DNA from: Streptomyces sp. TLI_146 | Lineage (GTDB): Bacteria; Actinomycetota; Actinomycetes; Streptomycetales; Streptomycetaceae | Assembly: GCF_002846415.1 (NCBI RefSeq) | Contig: NZ_PJMX01000001.1 | Span: forward strand, 2,728,001-2,792,000 | DNA: 64,000 nucleotides | Direction: 5' to 3' | Shown here: piece by piece, positions 7,937 through 14,993 of the stretch | Numbering within the stretch: the first letter of the stretch is position 1 | How the letters are laid out: every line of letters begins with the position of its first letter | Program-made: the position numbers and the translations under genes | Notes under the pieces: model-generated | What the model was told of the DNA's origin: nothing | Databases searched by the model: none | Seen by the model: the letters and a program-made list of their open reading frames with translations, nothing else

Positions 7937-8437
7937 TCACTGGAGCCGGTGCTCCGGCTCTTCCTCTTCCTCATCGGGAAGTTTCACGTCACTGACCGCG
8001 ATGTTGACCTCGACGACCTCGAGTCCCGTCATGCGCTCCACGGCCGCGATCACGTTCTCCCGTACGGCACGGGCCACGTCCGCGATCGCCACGCCGTAGT
8101 CGACGACGATCTCCAGGTCGAGGGCCGTCTGGACCTCGCCCACCTCGGCCTTCACCCCGCGCGCCACGGCGGCTTTGCTGCCGCCGGGTACCCGGTCGCG
8201 CACCGCGCCGAACGTACGGGACAGTCCGCTGCCCATCGCGTGGACACCGACGACCTCGCGGGCCGCGAGCCCCGCGATCTTCTCCACCACGCCGTCGGCG
8301 ATGGTGGTACGGCCGCGCGCGCCCGGGTCGCCGCCGCCGCGTCTGGCGGTGGAGGTCTTTCTGGTCCCGCCCTCGGGTGTGTCCTTGCCGCCCAGGCCGG
8401 TCGGTTCGGGGCGGCTGCGTTCCGTGGTGTCGCTCAT
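7937..8437 (-). CDS. Asp23/Gls24 family envelope stress protein (first copy)
   Basis: A 166-residue Asp23/Gls24 protein. The domain begins RGRTTIADGVVEKIAGLAAREVVGVHAM, includes VKAEVGEVQTALDLEIVVDYG and ERMTGLEVVEVNIAVSDVKL, and ends in an acidic stretch DEEEEEPEHRLQ. ATG at 8437 is chosen because an AAAGGG lies 9 bases upstream; the ATG at 8446 would abut that site. It is the promoter-proximal gene of the minus-strand cluster and should carry the operon promoter in the 93-bp gap to the divergent gene at 8531. Confidence 0.88.
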   Translation of the reverse strand: MSDTTERSRPEPTGLGGKDTPEGGTRKTSTARRGGGDPGARGRTTIADGVVEKIAGLAAREVVGVHAMGSGLSRTFGAVRDRVPGGSKAAVARGVKAEVGEVQTALDLEIVVDYGVAIADVARAVRENVIAAVERMTGLEVVEVNIAVSDVKLPDEEEEEPEHRLQ

Positions 8438-8530
8438 GGCGTTCATCCCTTTCGGCTTCCCCTTCCCCTCAGCTGCTCACACTAAGTGCGGTTGCCCCGT
8501 CCCGCGCCCCGGATGCGGCAGGCTGGAGCA

Positions 8531-9136
8531 ATGACGGCTGACGTGTGGAGCACGGAGGTACGGCGCCGACTGGCCCTGGGCAGGCTGCTGCCGCTCGGGG
8601 AGGCGGAGGACGGCGCATGGGTGACGGAGCGGGCGGCGGGGGCGGTGCTGCGGGCGGCGTGCGCGTCCGTGCAGGGCCTCGCCGTGACGTCCCTGCGGCT
8701 CGCGCTCGCGGATCCGGCGGCGGCCGGGGTCCCGGCCGTTCCGCCGCCGCCGAGTGGGCTGCCGCCGGGGGATGTGGGGGCGGTGGTGGAGGTGGCGGTG
8801 TGGGGGTCGGGGCGGCCGCGGGCGGATGAGGTGCGGGGGGCGATGCTGGCGGCGTCCTCCGCGCGCCTGGGCCTGCGCCTGACCCGTGTCGACATCCGGG
8901 TGACAACGCTGCTGGACGCCCCCGCTCCGCCCACTCCCCCGCCGCCCCCACCCGGGGCACGCCCCGGGCCCCCGCTCGCCGTGCCCGGTGTGGCGTTCCT
9001 GACGGCGGAGCTGGGGGTTCTGCCGGGGTGTGTGGAGGTGGGGGTGTCGGCGGGGTATCGGGTGGTGGAGGTGGTGCGGGGGGTTCGGGGGGTGGTGGGG
9101 GGTGGGGTGGCTGTGCTGGTGACGTGGGTGGGGTGA
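8531..9136 (+). CDS. Uncharacterised Asp23-locus protein ('nucleopolyhedrovirus P10 family' in some annotations)
   Basis: A 201-residue protein starting at the ATG at 8531 after a GGAG. It opens VWSTEVRRRLALGRLLPLG and contains EDGAWVTERAAGAVLRAA, a Pro-rich segment PAVPPPPSGLPPG, a beta-strand-rich Asp23-like pattern (RLGLRLTRVDIRVTTLLD) and a C-terminal LGVLPGCVEVGVSAGYRVVEV. I recall Streptomyces homologues at this locus named as nucleopolyhedrovirus P10 family; that name is misleading. The VTSLRLAL and VDIRVTTLL strands look like a degenerate Asp23 fold, which would make it a further member of the neighbouring system; that is inference. Late codons are unusually G-rich. Confidence 0.65.
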   Translation: MTADVWSTEVRRRLALGRLLPLGEAEDGAWVTERAAGAVLRAACASVQGLAVTSLRLALADPAAAGVPAVPPPPSGLPPGDVGAVVEVAVWGSGRPRADEVRGAMLAASSARLGLRLTRVDIRVTTLLDAPAPPTPPPPPPGARPGPPLAVPGVAFLTAELGVLPGCVEVGVSAGYRVVEVVRGVRGVVGGGVAVLVTWVG

Positions 9137-9484
9137 GTTTCGTTCCCCACCCCGCCCCTTCCCGGCTGTGACATGTGCGGCTCCGCCGCGTGGCCTCTGG
9201 CGGGCGGCCGGGTTCGTAGGCTGCGGGCCGGTGGGTGGCTGGTGGCGCAGTTCCCCGCGCCCCTGGATGCGCCCCTGCGGGCCGCCCTGGGGATTGCCGC
9301 GCAGCGGCATCTTCAGGGGCGTGGGGAACTGCGCCACCAGCCATCTACGGTCCGCAGACGAAAGAAGCGGGGTGCAGGGGCCGCAGGCCCCGCGAACGGG
9401 GTCCGGGGGCGCAGCCCCCGGGAGACGGGCCTCCACCCCCACCCACCCCCGGAGGGTTAAGGGAACGGGCGGGGTGGGGGAAAA
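9137..9484. repeat. Dispersed GC-rich inverted repeat, copy A (between convergent genes)
   Basis: No gene is present. The 348 bp carry long complementary arms: GGCGCAGTTCCCCGCGCCCC near 9244 and its complement GGGGCGTGGGGAACTGCGCC near 9316, each joined to a CCAGCC-type flank. After the GTCCGCAGACG motif come GGGGCCGCAGGCCCC and CGGGGGCGCAGCCCCCG hairpins. CCCCACCCCGCCCC near the left end and GGCGGGGTGGGG at the right end form outer inverted termini. The same modules recur at 30012, 38868, 49236, 53778 and 61425. Confidence 0.9.
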
Positions 9485-10276
9485 TCAGTCCGCCAAGCCC
9501 GCCAGGTCACGGAGGCGCCGCGCCTGCGCCCCCCGCTCCGCAACCCGCTGCTCCTCGTACGACCGCCCAGACGCCCCCCGCAACAGCGCCTTCGTCTCGA
9601 TCACCGCATCCCGCGGCGCGGCCAGCAGCGCCGCGGCCAAGTCCCGTACAGCAGCGTCCAGTTCAGACCCCGGCACCGCCAGGTTCGCGAGCCCGATCCG
9701 CTCCGACTCCTCCGCCCCGACGAAGCGGCCGGTCGCGCAGATCTCCAGGGCGCGGGCGTAGCCCACCAGGCTCACCAGGGGGTGGGTGCCCGTGAGGTCC
9801 GGCACCAGGCCCAGGCTGGTCTCGCGCATGGCGAACTGCACGTCGTCCGCGACGACGCGCAGGTCACAGGCGAGCGCGAGCTGGAAGCCCGCACCGATCG
9901 CGTGCCCCTGGACCGCCGCGATCGACACGATGTCGTTGCGACGCCACCAGGTGAACGCCGACTGGTACTCGGCGATGACCTCGTCCAGCTCCGCGTCGGA
10001 GCCGCGCGCGAGGTCGATGAACGACGGCTCGCCGTCGAAGCCCTCGGGAGTGAAGGCCTGACGGTCGAGCCCGGCGGAGAAGGACTTGCCTTCTCCCCGC
10101 AGCACAACGACCCGGACGGTGCCGGGCAGTTCCTGACCGACGGACGCCAACGCCCGCCACAGAGCGGGAGACTGGGCGTTGCGCTTGTCCGGATTGGTCA
10201 GGGTCACCGTGGCGACTGCGTCGTCGACGGTGAGCCGGACGCCGTCCTTGTCGAGTACGGGGTCGGGCGAAGCCAT
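9485..10276 (-). CDS. Enoyl-CoA hydratase/isomerase family protein
   Basis: A 263-residue crotonase-fold protein. The family elements are VTLTNPDKRNAQSPALWRAL, the oxyanion-hole segment GEGKSFSAGLDRQAF, and the core IAAVQGHAIGAGFQLALACDLRVVADDVQFAMRE followed by SLGLVPDLTGTHPL. The position of the usual first catalytic Glu shows HAIGAGFQLA and the second segment keeps a Pro-Asp, so the exact reaction (hydration, isomerisation or other CoA chemistry) is open. ATG at 10276 follows GGAGG. In S. coelicolor an enoyl-CoA hydratase likewise lies next to gbn. Confidence 0.85.
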   Translation of the reverse strand: MASPDPVLDKDGVRLTVDDAVATVTLTNPDKRNAQSPALWRALASVGQELPGTVRVVVLRGEGKSFSAGLDRQAFTPEGFDGEPSFIDLARGSDAELDEVIAEYQSAFTWWRRNDIVSIAAVQGHAIGAGFQLALACDLRVVADDVQFAMRETSLGLVPDLTGTHPLVSLVGYARALEICATGRFVGAEESERIGLANLAVPGSELDAAVRDLAAALLAAPRDAVIETKALLRGASGRSYEEQRVAERGAQARRLRDLAGLAD

Positions 10277-10325
10277 GGGGCGCCTCCGGGTCGGGTGCGG
10301 TCAAAAATAAGTGACTGCACAGTAA

Positions 10326-10357
10326 CCACCCGGCCGACGATCCGGCCGACCGGGTGG
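10326..10357 (-). terminator. Hairpin downstream of gbn
   Basis: CCACCCGG at 10326-10333 pairs with CCGGGTGG at 10350-10357, with further partial pairing inside. It lies 41 bp after the gbn stop and upstream of the enoyl-CoA hydratase start, so a transcription terminator for gbn is the simplest reading. There is no strong U-run, as is common in Streptomyces. Confidence 0.5.
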
Positions 10358-10397
10358 CAACCCGACCCGGCGAGCCCATGGACCCGCCCGGCCCCGG

Positions 10398-10619
10398 TCA
10401 GGCCGAGGCGGTCTTCTTGCCGCGTGTCGCTCCGCCGCGTCCGCGCAGAACCACCCCGGACTCGCTGAGCATCCGGTGGACGAATCCGTAGGAGCGGCCG
10501 GTCTCTTCGGCCAACGCCCGGATGCTCGCACCGGAGTCGTACTTCTTCTTCAGGTCTGCCGCGAGCTTGTCGCGCGCGGCGCCGGTAACCCGGCTGCCCT
10601 TCTTCAGAGTCTCGGCCAC
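10398..10619 (-). CDS. gbn: Nucleoid-associated protein Gbn (GATC-binding), HTH protein
   Basis: A 73-residue helix-turn-helix protein: AETLKKGSRVTGAARDKLAAD, the HTH core YDSGASIRALAEETGRSYGFVHRML, and a basic tail GRGGATRGKKTASA. Length, sequence and the flanking enoyl-CoA hydratase and ABC-F genes match what I know of SCO1839/Gbn of S. coelicolor, a small nucleoid-associated protein that binds GATC-containing DNA and affects sporulation and antibiotic production. GTG at 10619 is preceded by GAGGAGG at good spacing; the upstream extension in the same frame is promoter DNA. The 347 bp ahead of the gene is unusually rich in GATC. Confidence 0.85.
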   Translation of the reverse strand: MAETLKKGSRVTGAARDKLAADLKKKYDSGASIRALAEETGRSYGFVHRMLSESGVVLRGRGGATRGKKTASA

Positions 10620-10966
10620 CCGTGCCTCCTCATGGGAAGTGCGCTCTGGACTTCTCATGATCACCCCTCCCGGGCTTCCTGGCCACCCATTCGGCAAGGT
10701 CCGTGCAACCGGGTTTCCGCGCAGCGCGGGGCGAGACAGGGCCGGAATCAAAAATTCCGCACGGCCGCGGAATCACCCCGGACCTCGGCGCGGCAAGAAC
10801 GCGCTGGTCAGGGGTGTGTTCGGGGTCACACACCGGAATCAGCCCGTCCCGTACCCACCGGATCTTGATCCCGTGCATGACACGCCGGGGTACGAGACGC
10901 ACTCACTCAGATTGAGGATCACACGTAAGCCGAATGATCCATATGGAGTGGATCAGTCGCACCGGG
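10620..10966. promoter_or_regulatory. gbn upstream region with clustered GATC sites
   Basis: No gene is seen in these 347 bp between gbn and the ABC-F gene (both on the minus strand). GATC occurs at 10659, 10860, 10866, 10917, 10936 and 10951. Six sites is more than a ~70% GC sequence of this length should hold by chance (about one). Two pairs are closely spaced. If the neighbour is Gbn, these are candidate autoregulatory binding sites. Confidence 0.5.
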
Positions 10967-12565
10967 TCAGGCGAGGGCGACCAGATCCGCGTAGTCGGGA
11001 CCCCACAGGTCCTCGACCCCGTCGGGCAGGAGAATGATGCGCTCGGGCTGCAGAGCCTCGACCGCGCCCTCGTCGTGCGTCACTAGAACGACCGCGCCCT
11101 TGTACGTGCGCAGCGCGCCCAGGATCTCCTCGCGGCTGGCCGGGTCGAGGTTGTTGGTCGGCTCGTCGAGCAACAGGACGTTGGCGGACGAGACCACCAG
11201 CGTGGCCAGCGCCAGCCGGGTCTTCTCGCCGCCGGAGAGCACACCCGCCGGCTTGTCCACGTCGTCGCCGGAGAACAGGAACGAGCCCAGCGTCTTGCGG
11301 ACCTCGACCAGGTCCAGGTCGGGCGCCGAGGAGCGCATGTTCTCCAGGACCGTGCGGTCCGGGTCGAGCGTCTCGTGCTCCTGGGCGTAGTAGCCGAGCT
11401 TGAGGCCGTGGCCCGGGGTGACCTCGCCGGTGTCCGCCTTCTCGGCGCCGGCGAGCAGCCGCAGCAGGGTCGTCTTGCCGGCACCGTTCAGACCGAGGAT
11501 GACGACCCGGGAGCCCTTGTCGATGGCCAGGTCGACGTCGGTGAAGATCTCCAGGGAGCCGTACGACTTGGACAGGCCCTCGGCGGTCAGCGGGGTCTTG
11601 CCGCAGGGCGCCGGGTCCGGGAAGCGCAGCTTGGCGACCTTGTCGGAGACCCGTACCGCCTCCAGGCCGGAGAGCAGCCGCTCGGCGCGCTTGGCCATGT
11701 TCTGCGCGGCCACCGTCTTGGTCGCCTTGGCGCGCATCTTGTCGGCCTGCGAGTTGAGGGCCGCGGCCTTCTTCTCGGCGTTCTGGCGCTCGCGCTTGCG
11801 GCGCTTCTCGTCGGCCTCGCGCTGCTGCTGGTAGAGCTTCCAGCCCATGTTGTAGACGTCGATCTGGGAGCGGTTGGCGTCCAGGTAGAACACCTTGTTG
11901 ACGACCGTCTCGACCAGGTCCACATCGTGGGAGATCACGATGAAGCCGCCCCGGTACGACTTGAGGTAGTCGCGCAGCCAGACGATGGAGTCGGCGTCGA
12001 GGTGGTTGGTCGGCTCGTCGAGGAGCAGGGTGTCGGCGTCCGAGAAGAGGATGCGGGCGAGCTCGACGCGGCGGCGCTGACCGCCGGAGAGGGTGTGCAG
12101 CGGCTGGCCGAGCACCCGGTCGGGCAGACCGAGCGCGGCCGCGATGGTGGCGGCCTCGGCCTCGGCGGCGTACCCGCCCCTGGTGAGGAACTCCGTCTCC
12201 AGGCGCTCGTACTTCTTCATCGCCTTCTCGCGGGTGGCGCCCTTGCCGTTCGCCATCCGCTCCTCGTTCTCGCGCATCTTGCGCAGCACCTCGTCGAGGC
12301 CGCGCGCGGAGAGCACGCGGTCGCGCGCGAGGACGTCGAGGTCGCCGGTCCGGGGGTCCTGCGGCAGATAGCCGACCTCGCCGGAGCGGGTGATGGTGCC
12401 GGCGGCCGGGATGCCCTCGCCGGCCAGGCACTTGGTGAGGGTGGTCTTGCCGGCGCCGTTGCGGCCGACGAGACCGATGCGGTCGCCCTTGGCGACTCGG
12501 AAGGACGCGTTCTCGATGAGGATGCGGGCGCCGGCGCGCAGCTCGATGCCGGTGGCGGTGATCAC
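10967..12565 (-). CDS. ABC-F family ATP-binding protein
   Basis: A 532-residue protein with two ABC ATPase domains and no membrane spans, the ABC-F (ribosome-associated) plan. First domain: Walker A GRNGAGKTTL near residue 40, signature LSGGQRRRVELA, Walker B LLLDEPTNHLD. A linker with a Lys/Arg-rich coiled coil follows (DEKRRKRERQNAEKKAAAL). Second domain: Walker A GLNGAGKTTLLRLL, signature LSGGEKTRLALA, Walker B LLLDEPTNNLD. GTG at 12565 after CTGGAG gives the conserved start ITATGIELRAGARIL; a longer frame would run into leader DNA. A translation-factor role is likely; antibiotic resistance is possible but not shown. Confidence 0.9.
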   Translation of the reverse strand: MITATGIELRAGARILIENASFRVAKGDRIGLVGRNGAGKTTLTKCLAGEGIPAAGTITRSGEVGYLPQDPRTGDLDVLARDRVLSARGLDEVLRKMRENEERMANGKGATREKAMKKYERLETEFLTRGGYAAEAEAATIAAALGLPDRVLGQPLHTLSGGQRRRVELARILFSDADTLLLDEPTNHLDADSIVWLRDYLKSYRGGFIVISHDVDLVETVVNKVFYLDANRSQIDVYNMGWKLYQQQREADEKRRKRERQNAEKKAAALNSQADKMRAKATKTVAAQNMAKRAERLLSGLEAVRVSDKVAKLRFPDPAPCGKTPLTAEGLSKSYGSLEIFTDVDLAIDKGSRVVILGLNGAGKTTLLRLLAGAEKADTGEVTPGHGLKLGYYAQEHETLDPDRTVLENMRSSAPDLDLVEVRKTLGSFLFSGDDVDKPAGVLSGGEKTRLALATLVVSSANVLLLDEPTNNLDPASREEILGALRTYKGAVVLVTHDEGAVEALQPERIILLPDGVEDLWGPDYADLVALA

Positions 12566-12701
12566 GGAAATACTCCAGGGCGGTATGGACGGCGGGATGG
12601 ACGGAGGTCGCGGAGCGTCGACGCCGTCTAATGCACAAGGAGAATTGCCATGGGCCAATTCTAGCGGGGGTGTGCAACTGCTTTTACGTGCGGTGATCTC
12701 T

Positions 12702-12789
12702 TACGGAGAGGTGGTCACCCGGGTACGGAGAGATCGTCCTCCGCGTACGGAGAGGCCGTCCTCCGGGTACGCAGAGGTGGCCCCCGGTC
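12702..12789. repeat. Four tandem 22-bp repeats upstream of the ABC-F gene
   Basis: Units start at 12702, 12724, 12746 and 12768, exactly 22 bp apart. Each begins TACGGAGAG (TACGCAGAG in the last), followed by a variable GTCCTCCG-type half. The array is in the 240-bp leader ahead of the ABC-F start and just after the stop of the secreted-protein gene. GGAG and CTCC within a unit are complementary, so each can form a small stem. Confidence 0.85.
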
Positions 12790-12805
12790 GCGGCGGGGCG
12801 CGGCG

Positions 12806-13492
12806 TCACACGCCCCGGGCGTCGCCCACGCGCGCGGGGAGCTCGTTGCCGAGCGGTGTGCGGCCGGGGGCGATCCGTCCGAGGGTGTCCACCGCCACCA
12901 GCTCCTGGGTCCACGCGTCCCGGTCCCGGCAGGGCTGGGCGACGATCAGGACGCCCGCCACGCGCGCGACGCGGCCCGGGTCAAAGGCGCACTCCCGCCG
13001 GGCGGGCAGCGTCCAGCGCAGATCGCCGTCGGCGGTGCGGTACGCGGCGATGCGCTCGGGGGTGACGACGGCGAGCATCCCGGCCGGGGCCAGCTGCTGG
13101 AGGACGCCCGCGGCCCGGCCGGGGCGCCCGGCGAGCCAGCCCGCGAGGCCCGGCACGGCCCGGTGCCAGCGGACCGCGTCGACCGAGAGCACGCGCGCGG
13201 TGTCGGTGACCATGCCGTCGCTCCACAGGGCGAAGGCGTGCCCCGGCGCGGTGCGCACGGCGAGCGGACGGCGCCCGTCGCGGCGGTAGGTCCAGCTGCG
13301 CGCCCCGCTCCTCGGGTCGTACGCCTCGACGGCCGCGCCCCGCACCCGTACCGCCGGGCGGCCCGGGGCGGTGGCGGCCAGCGAGGTGAGGCGGTCGCCG
13401 TAGGGGGCGGGCCGGGCGTGCCGGCCCGCGGTGACCAGCGGGAGGGCCAGTACGGCGGCGACGGCGGCCAGCGCGAGACGGTTCCGGTCCAT
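12806..13492 (-). CDS. Secreted protein of unknown function (possible PQQ-like beta-propeller)
   Basis: A 228-residue protein with an N-terminal signal peptide: MDRNRLALAAVAAVLALPLVTAGRHA. The mature part shows short repeated beta-strand patterns ending in Trp-Thr or Trp-His (RSGARSWTYRRDG, DAVRWHRAVPG, DGDLRWTLPARRE), which suggests an incomplete PQQ/quinoprotein-like propeller with three or four blades. A Cys pair (RECAFDPG and AQPCRDRD) may form a disulphide. ATG at 13492 is chosen for the signal peptide; the longer frame lies in the divergent promoter. It is divergent from the zinc metallopeptidase gene. No catalytic residues recognised. Confidence 0.7.
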   Translation of the reverse strand: MDRNRLALAAVAAVLALPLVTAGRHARPAPYGDRLTSLAATAPGRPAVRVRGAAVEAYDPRSGARSWTYRRDGRRPLAVRTAPGHAFALWSDGMVTDTARVLSVDAVRWHRAVPGLAGWLAGRPGRAAGVLQQLAPAGMLAVVTPERIAAYRTADGDLRWTLPARRECAFDPGRVARVAGVLIVAQPCRDRDAWTQELVAVDTLGRIAPGRTPLGNELPARVGDARGV

Positions 13493-13590
13493 GAGGCGCC
13501 GAGCGTATCGGCCACCGTGTCGAAACGGGCGCAACGCAATGAACTGTTCGATACTCTAGGTGATATCGGGTGACGGAGGGTGCTGAGCCC

Positions 13591-14484
13591 ATGCAGTTCG
13601 ACGACGACGCCGATCTGGACACGTCCGAAGTCAAGGACATGCGGGGCAGCCGGGTCCCCGGCGGCAGGGCCACCATCGGCGGCGGCGTCGTCGGGCTGAT
13701 CGCGCTGGTGCTCGGCCTGCTGTTCGGGGTCGGGCCCGAGCAACTGGGGCTGTCCTCCGGCGACTCCGCCCCGGCGACCTCGGTGTCGGCCCAGGGGCAG
13801 GTGCAGGCGAGCTGCCGCAAGGGGCGGGACGCCAACACCAAGGAGGACTGCCGGATCCTCGCGGTGGTCAACAGCGTGCAGGACTACTGGTCGCAGGAGT
13901 TCCCCCGCCGCGGCGGCCGCTATACGCCCGCGCAGACGGTCTTCTTCACCGGCCGGGTCGCGACCGCCTGCGGCACGGCGACCTCGGCGGTCGGCCCGTT
14001 CTACTGCCCGGGTGACCGGCAGGTCTATCTGGACCTCGGCTTCTTCGACGACCTGCGCACCAAGTTCGGCTCCACCGGCGGCCCGTTCGCCCAGGCGTAC
14101 GTGGTGGCGCACGAGTACGGGCACCACATCCAGAACCTGATGGGCACCCTCGCCCGGTCCCAGGACGGGCAGCAGGGCGCGAACAGCAACGCCGTGAAGG
14201 TCGAGCTGCAGGCCGACTGCTACGCCGGGGTGTGGGCGCACCACGCCACGACGACCCCGGACCCGAAGACCGGCAGGCCGCTGCTGACCCGGCTGACCGA
14301 CCAGGACATCAAGGACGGCCTGGACGCGGCGGCGGCCGTGGGCGACGACCGGATCCAGGAGAAGTTCCAGGGCCGGGTGACCCCCGAGTCCTGGACGCAC
14401 GGCTCGGCGCAGCAGCGCCAGCAGTGGTTCCACACCGGCTTCACCACCGGCGACATGGGCCGCTGCAACACCTTCGCGCGCTGA
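13591..14484 (+). CDS. Neutral zinc metallopeptidase (YpfJ family), membrane anchored
   Basis: A 297-residue protein of the YpfJ/zn-peptidase family. N-terminal acidic tail [16 protein letters not shown], a single membrane span [21 protein letters not shown], then an extracytoplasmic domain. The zinc site is [17 protein letters not shown] (HExxH with His139/His143 region), with the downstream ligand Glu in [16 protein letters not shown]. Cys residues in the mature part (SCRKGRD, EDCRIL, TACGT, FYCPG) could form disulphides. ATG at 13591 is preceded by GGAGGG. Substrate unknown. It is divergent from the secreted-protein gene; both promoters lie in the 98-bp gap. Confidence 0.88.
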   Translation: MQFDDDADLDTSEVKDMRGSRVPGGRATIGGGVVGLIALVLGLLFGVGPEQLGLSSGDSAPATSVSAQGQVQASCRKGRDANTKEDCRILAVVNSVQDYWSQEFPRRGGRYTPAQTVFFTGRVATACGTATSAVGPFYCPGDRQVYLDLGFFDDLRTKFGSTGGPFAQAYVVAHEYGHHIQNLMGTLARSQDGQQGANSNAVKVELQADCYAGVWAHHATTTPDPKTGRPLLTRLTDQDIKDGLDAAAAVGDDRIQEKFQGRVTPESWTHGSAQQRQQWFHTGFTTGDMGRCNTFAR

Positions 14485-14600
14485 GCCCGCGAGTCCGCCC
14501 GCGCACCCGGCCCCGGTCGAAGGGGCGTTGTCAGTGGCCGGTGCAAGACTGAGATCCAGGTCACATGAAGGCACGGTGGCGTGAGCGACGGGAGTGCGTG

Positions 14601-14987
14601 ATGAGTGTGTATCCGACGATTCTGTACACGGACGCGAAGGCGGCGATCAGTCTCCTGAAGGACGCGTTCGGCTTCACGGAGACGAGTGTGTACGAGGACG
14701 CGGACGGCCTGGTGCTGCACGCCGAACTGTCCAGCGGCACCGGCATGGTGATGCTCGGTTCCAAGGGCCGGGGCGGCGTCTTCGCCGACGCCATGCACGA
14801 CGCGGGCCCGGTCGGTGTCTATGTGGTGGTGGACGACGTGGACGCGCACCACAAACGGGCGGTGGAGCACGGCGCGGAGATCCTGATGGAGCCCACCGAC
14901 CAGGACTACGGGTCGCGCGACTACATGGCGCGCGACGCCGAGGGCAACGTGTGGAGCTTCGGTACGTACGCCCCCGGCGCGGGCTGA
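14601..14987 (+). CDS. VOC (glyoxalase/bleomycin resistance) superfamily protein
   Basis: A 128-residue VOC-fold protein: YPTILYTDAKAAISLLKDAFGF, HAELSSGTGMVMLGS, GVYVVVDDVDAHHKRAVEHGAEILMEPTDQDYGSRDYMARDAEGNVWSFGTY. The Asp-Pro/Asn C-terminal turn and paired beta-alpha-beta-beta-beta units are typical of PhnB/glyoxalase-like stand-alone domains. Substrate cannot be inferred. ATG at 14601 follows GGGAG; GTG three bases earlier is an alternative. Only 6 bp separate its stop from the stop of the convergent gene ending at 14994. Confidence 0.88.
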   Translation: MSVYPTILYTDAKAAISLLKDAFGFTETSVYEDADGLVLHAELSSGTGMVMLGSKGRGGVFADAMHDAGPVGVYVVVDDVDAHHKRAVEHGAEILMEPTDQDYGSRDYMARDAEGNVWSFGTYAPGAG

Positions 14988-14993
14988 CCCCCG

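Noticed and set aside
8469..9442. Long Pro/His/Arg-rich frames over the 8531 gene and repeat copy A
   Set aside because: Low-complexity composition, no ribosome site, and they run through repeat DNA. They are products of GC-rich repeats, not genes.
12628..12651. A 7-codon minus-strand ORF (MAILLVH) in the ABC-F leader, as a possible attenuation peptide
   Set aside because: It has no ribosome site, and the AAGGAG nearby points the other way. The surrounding GAATTG/CAATTC inverted repeat is short. Not enough to call a leader peptide.
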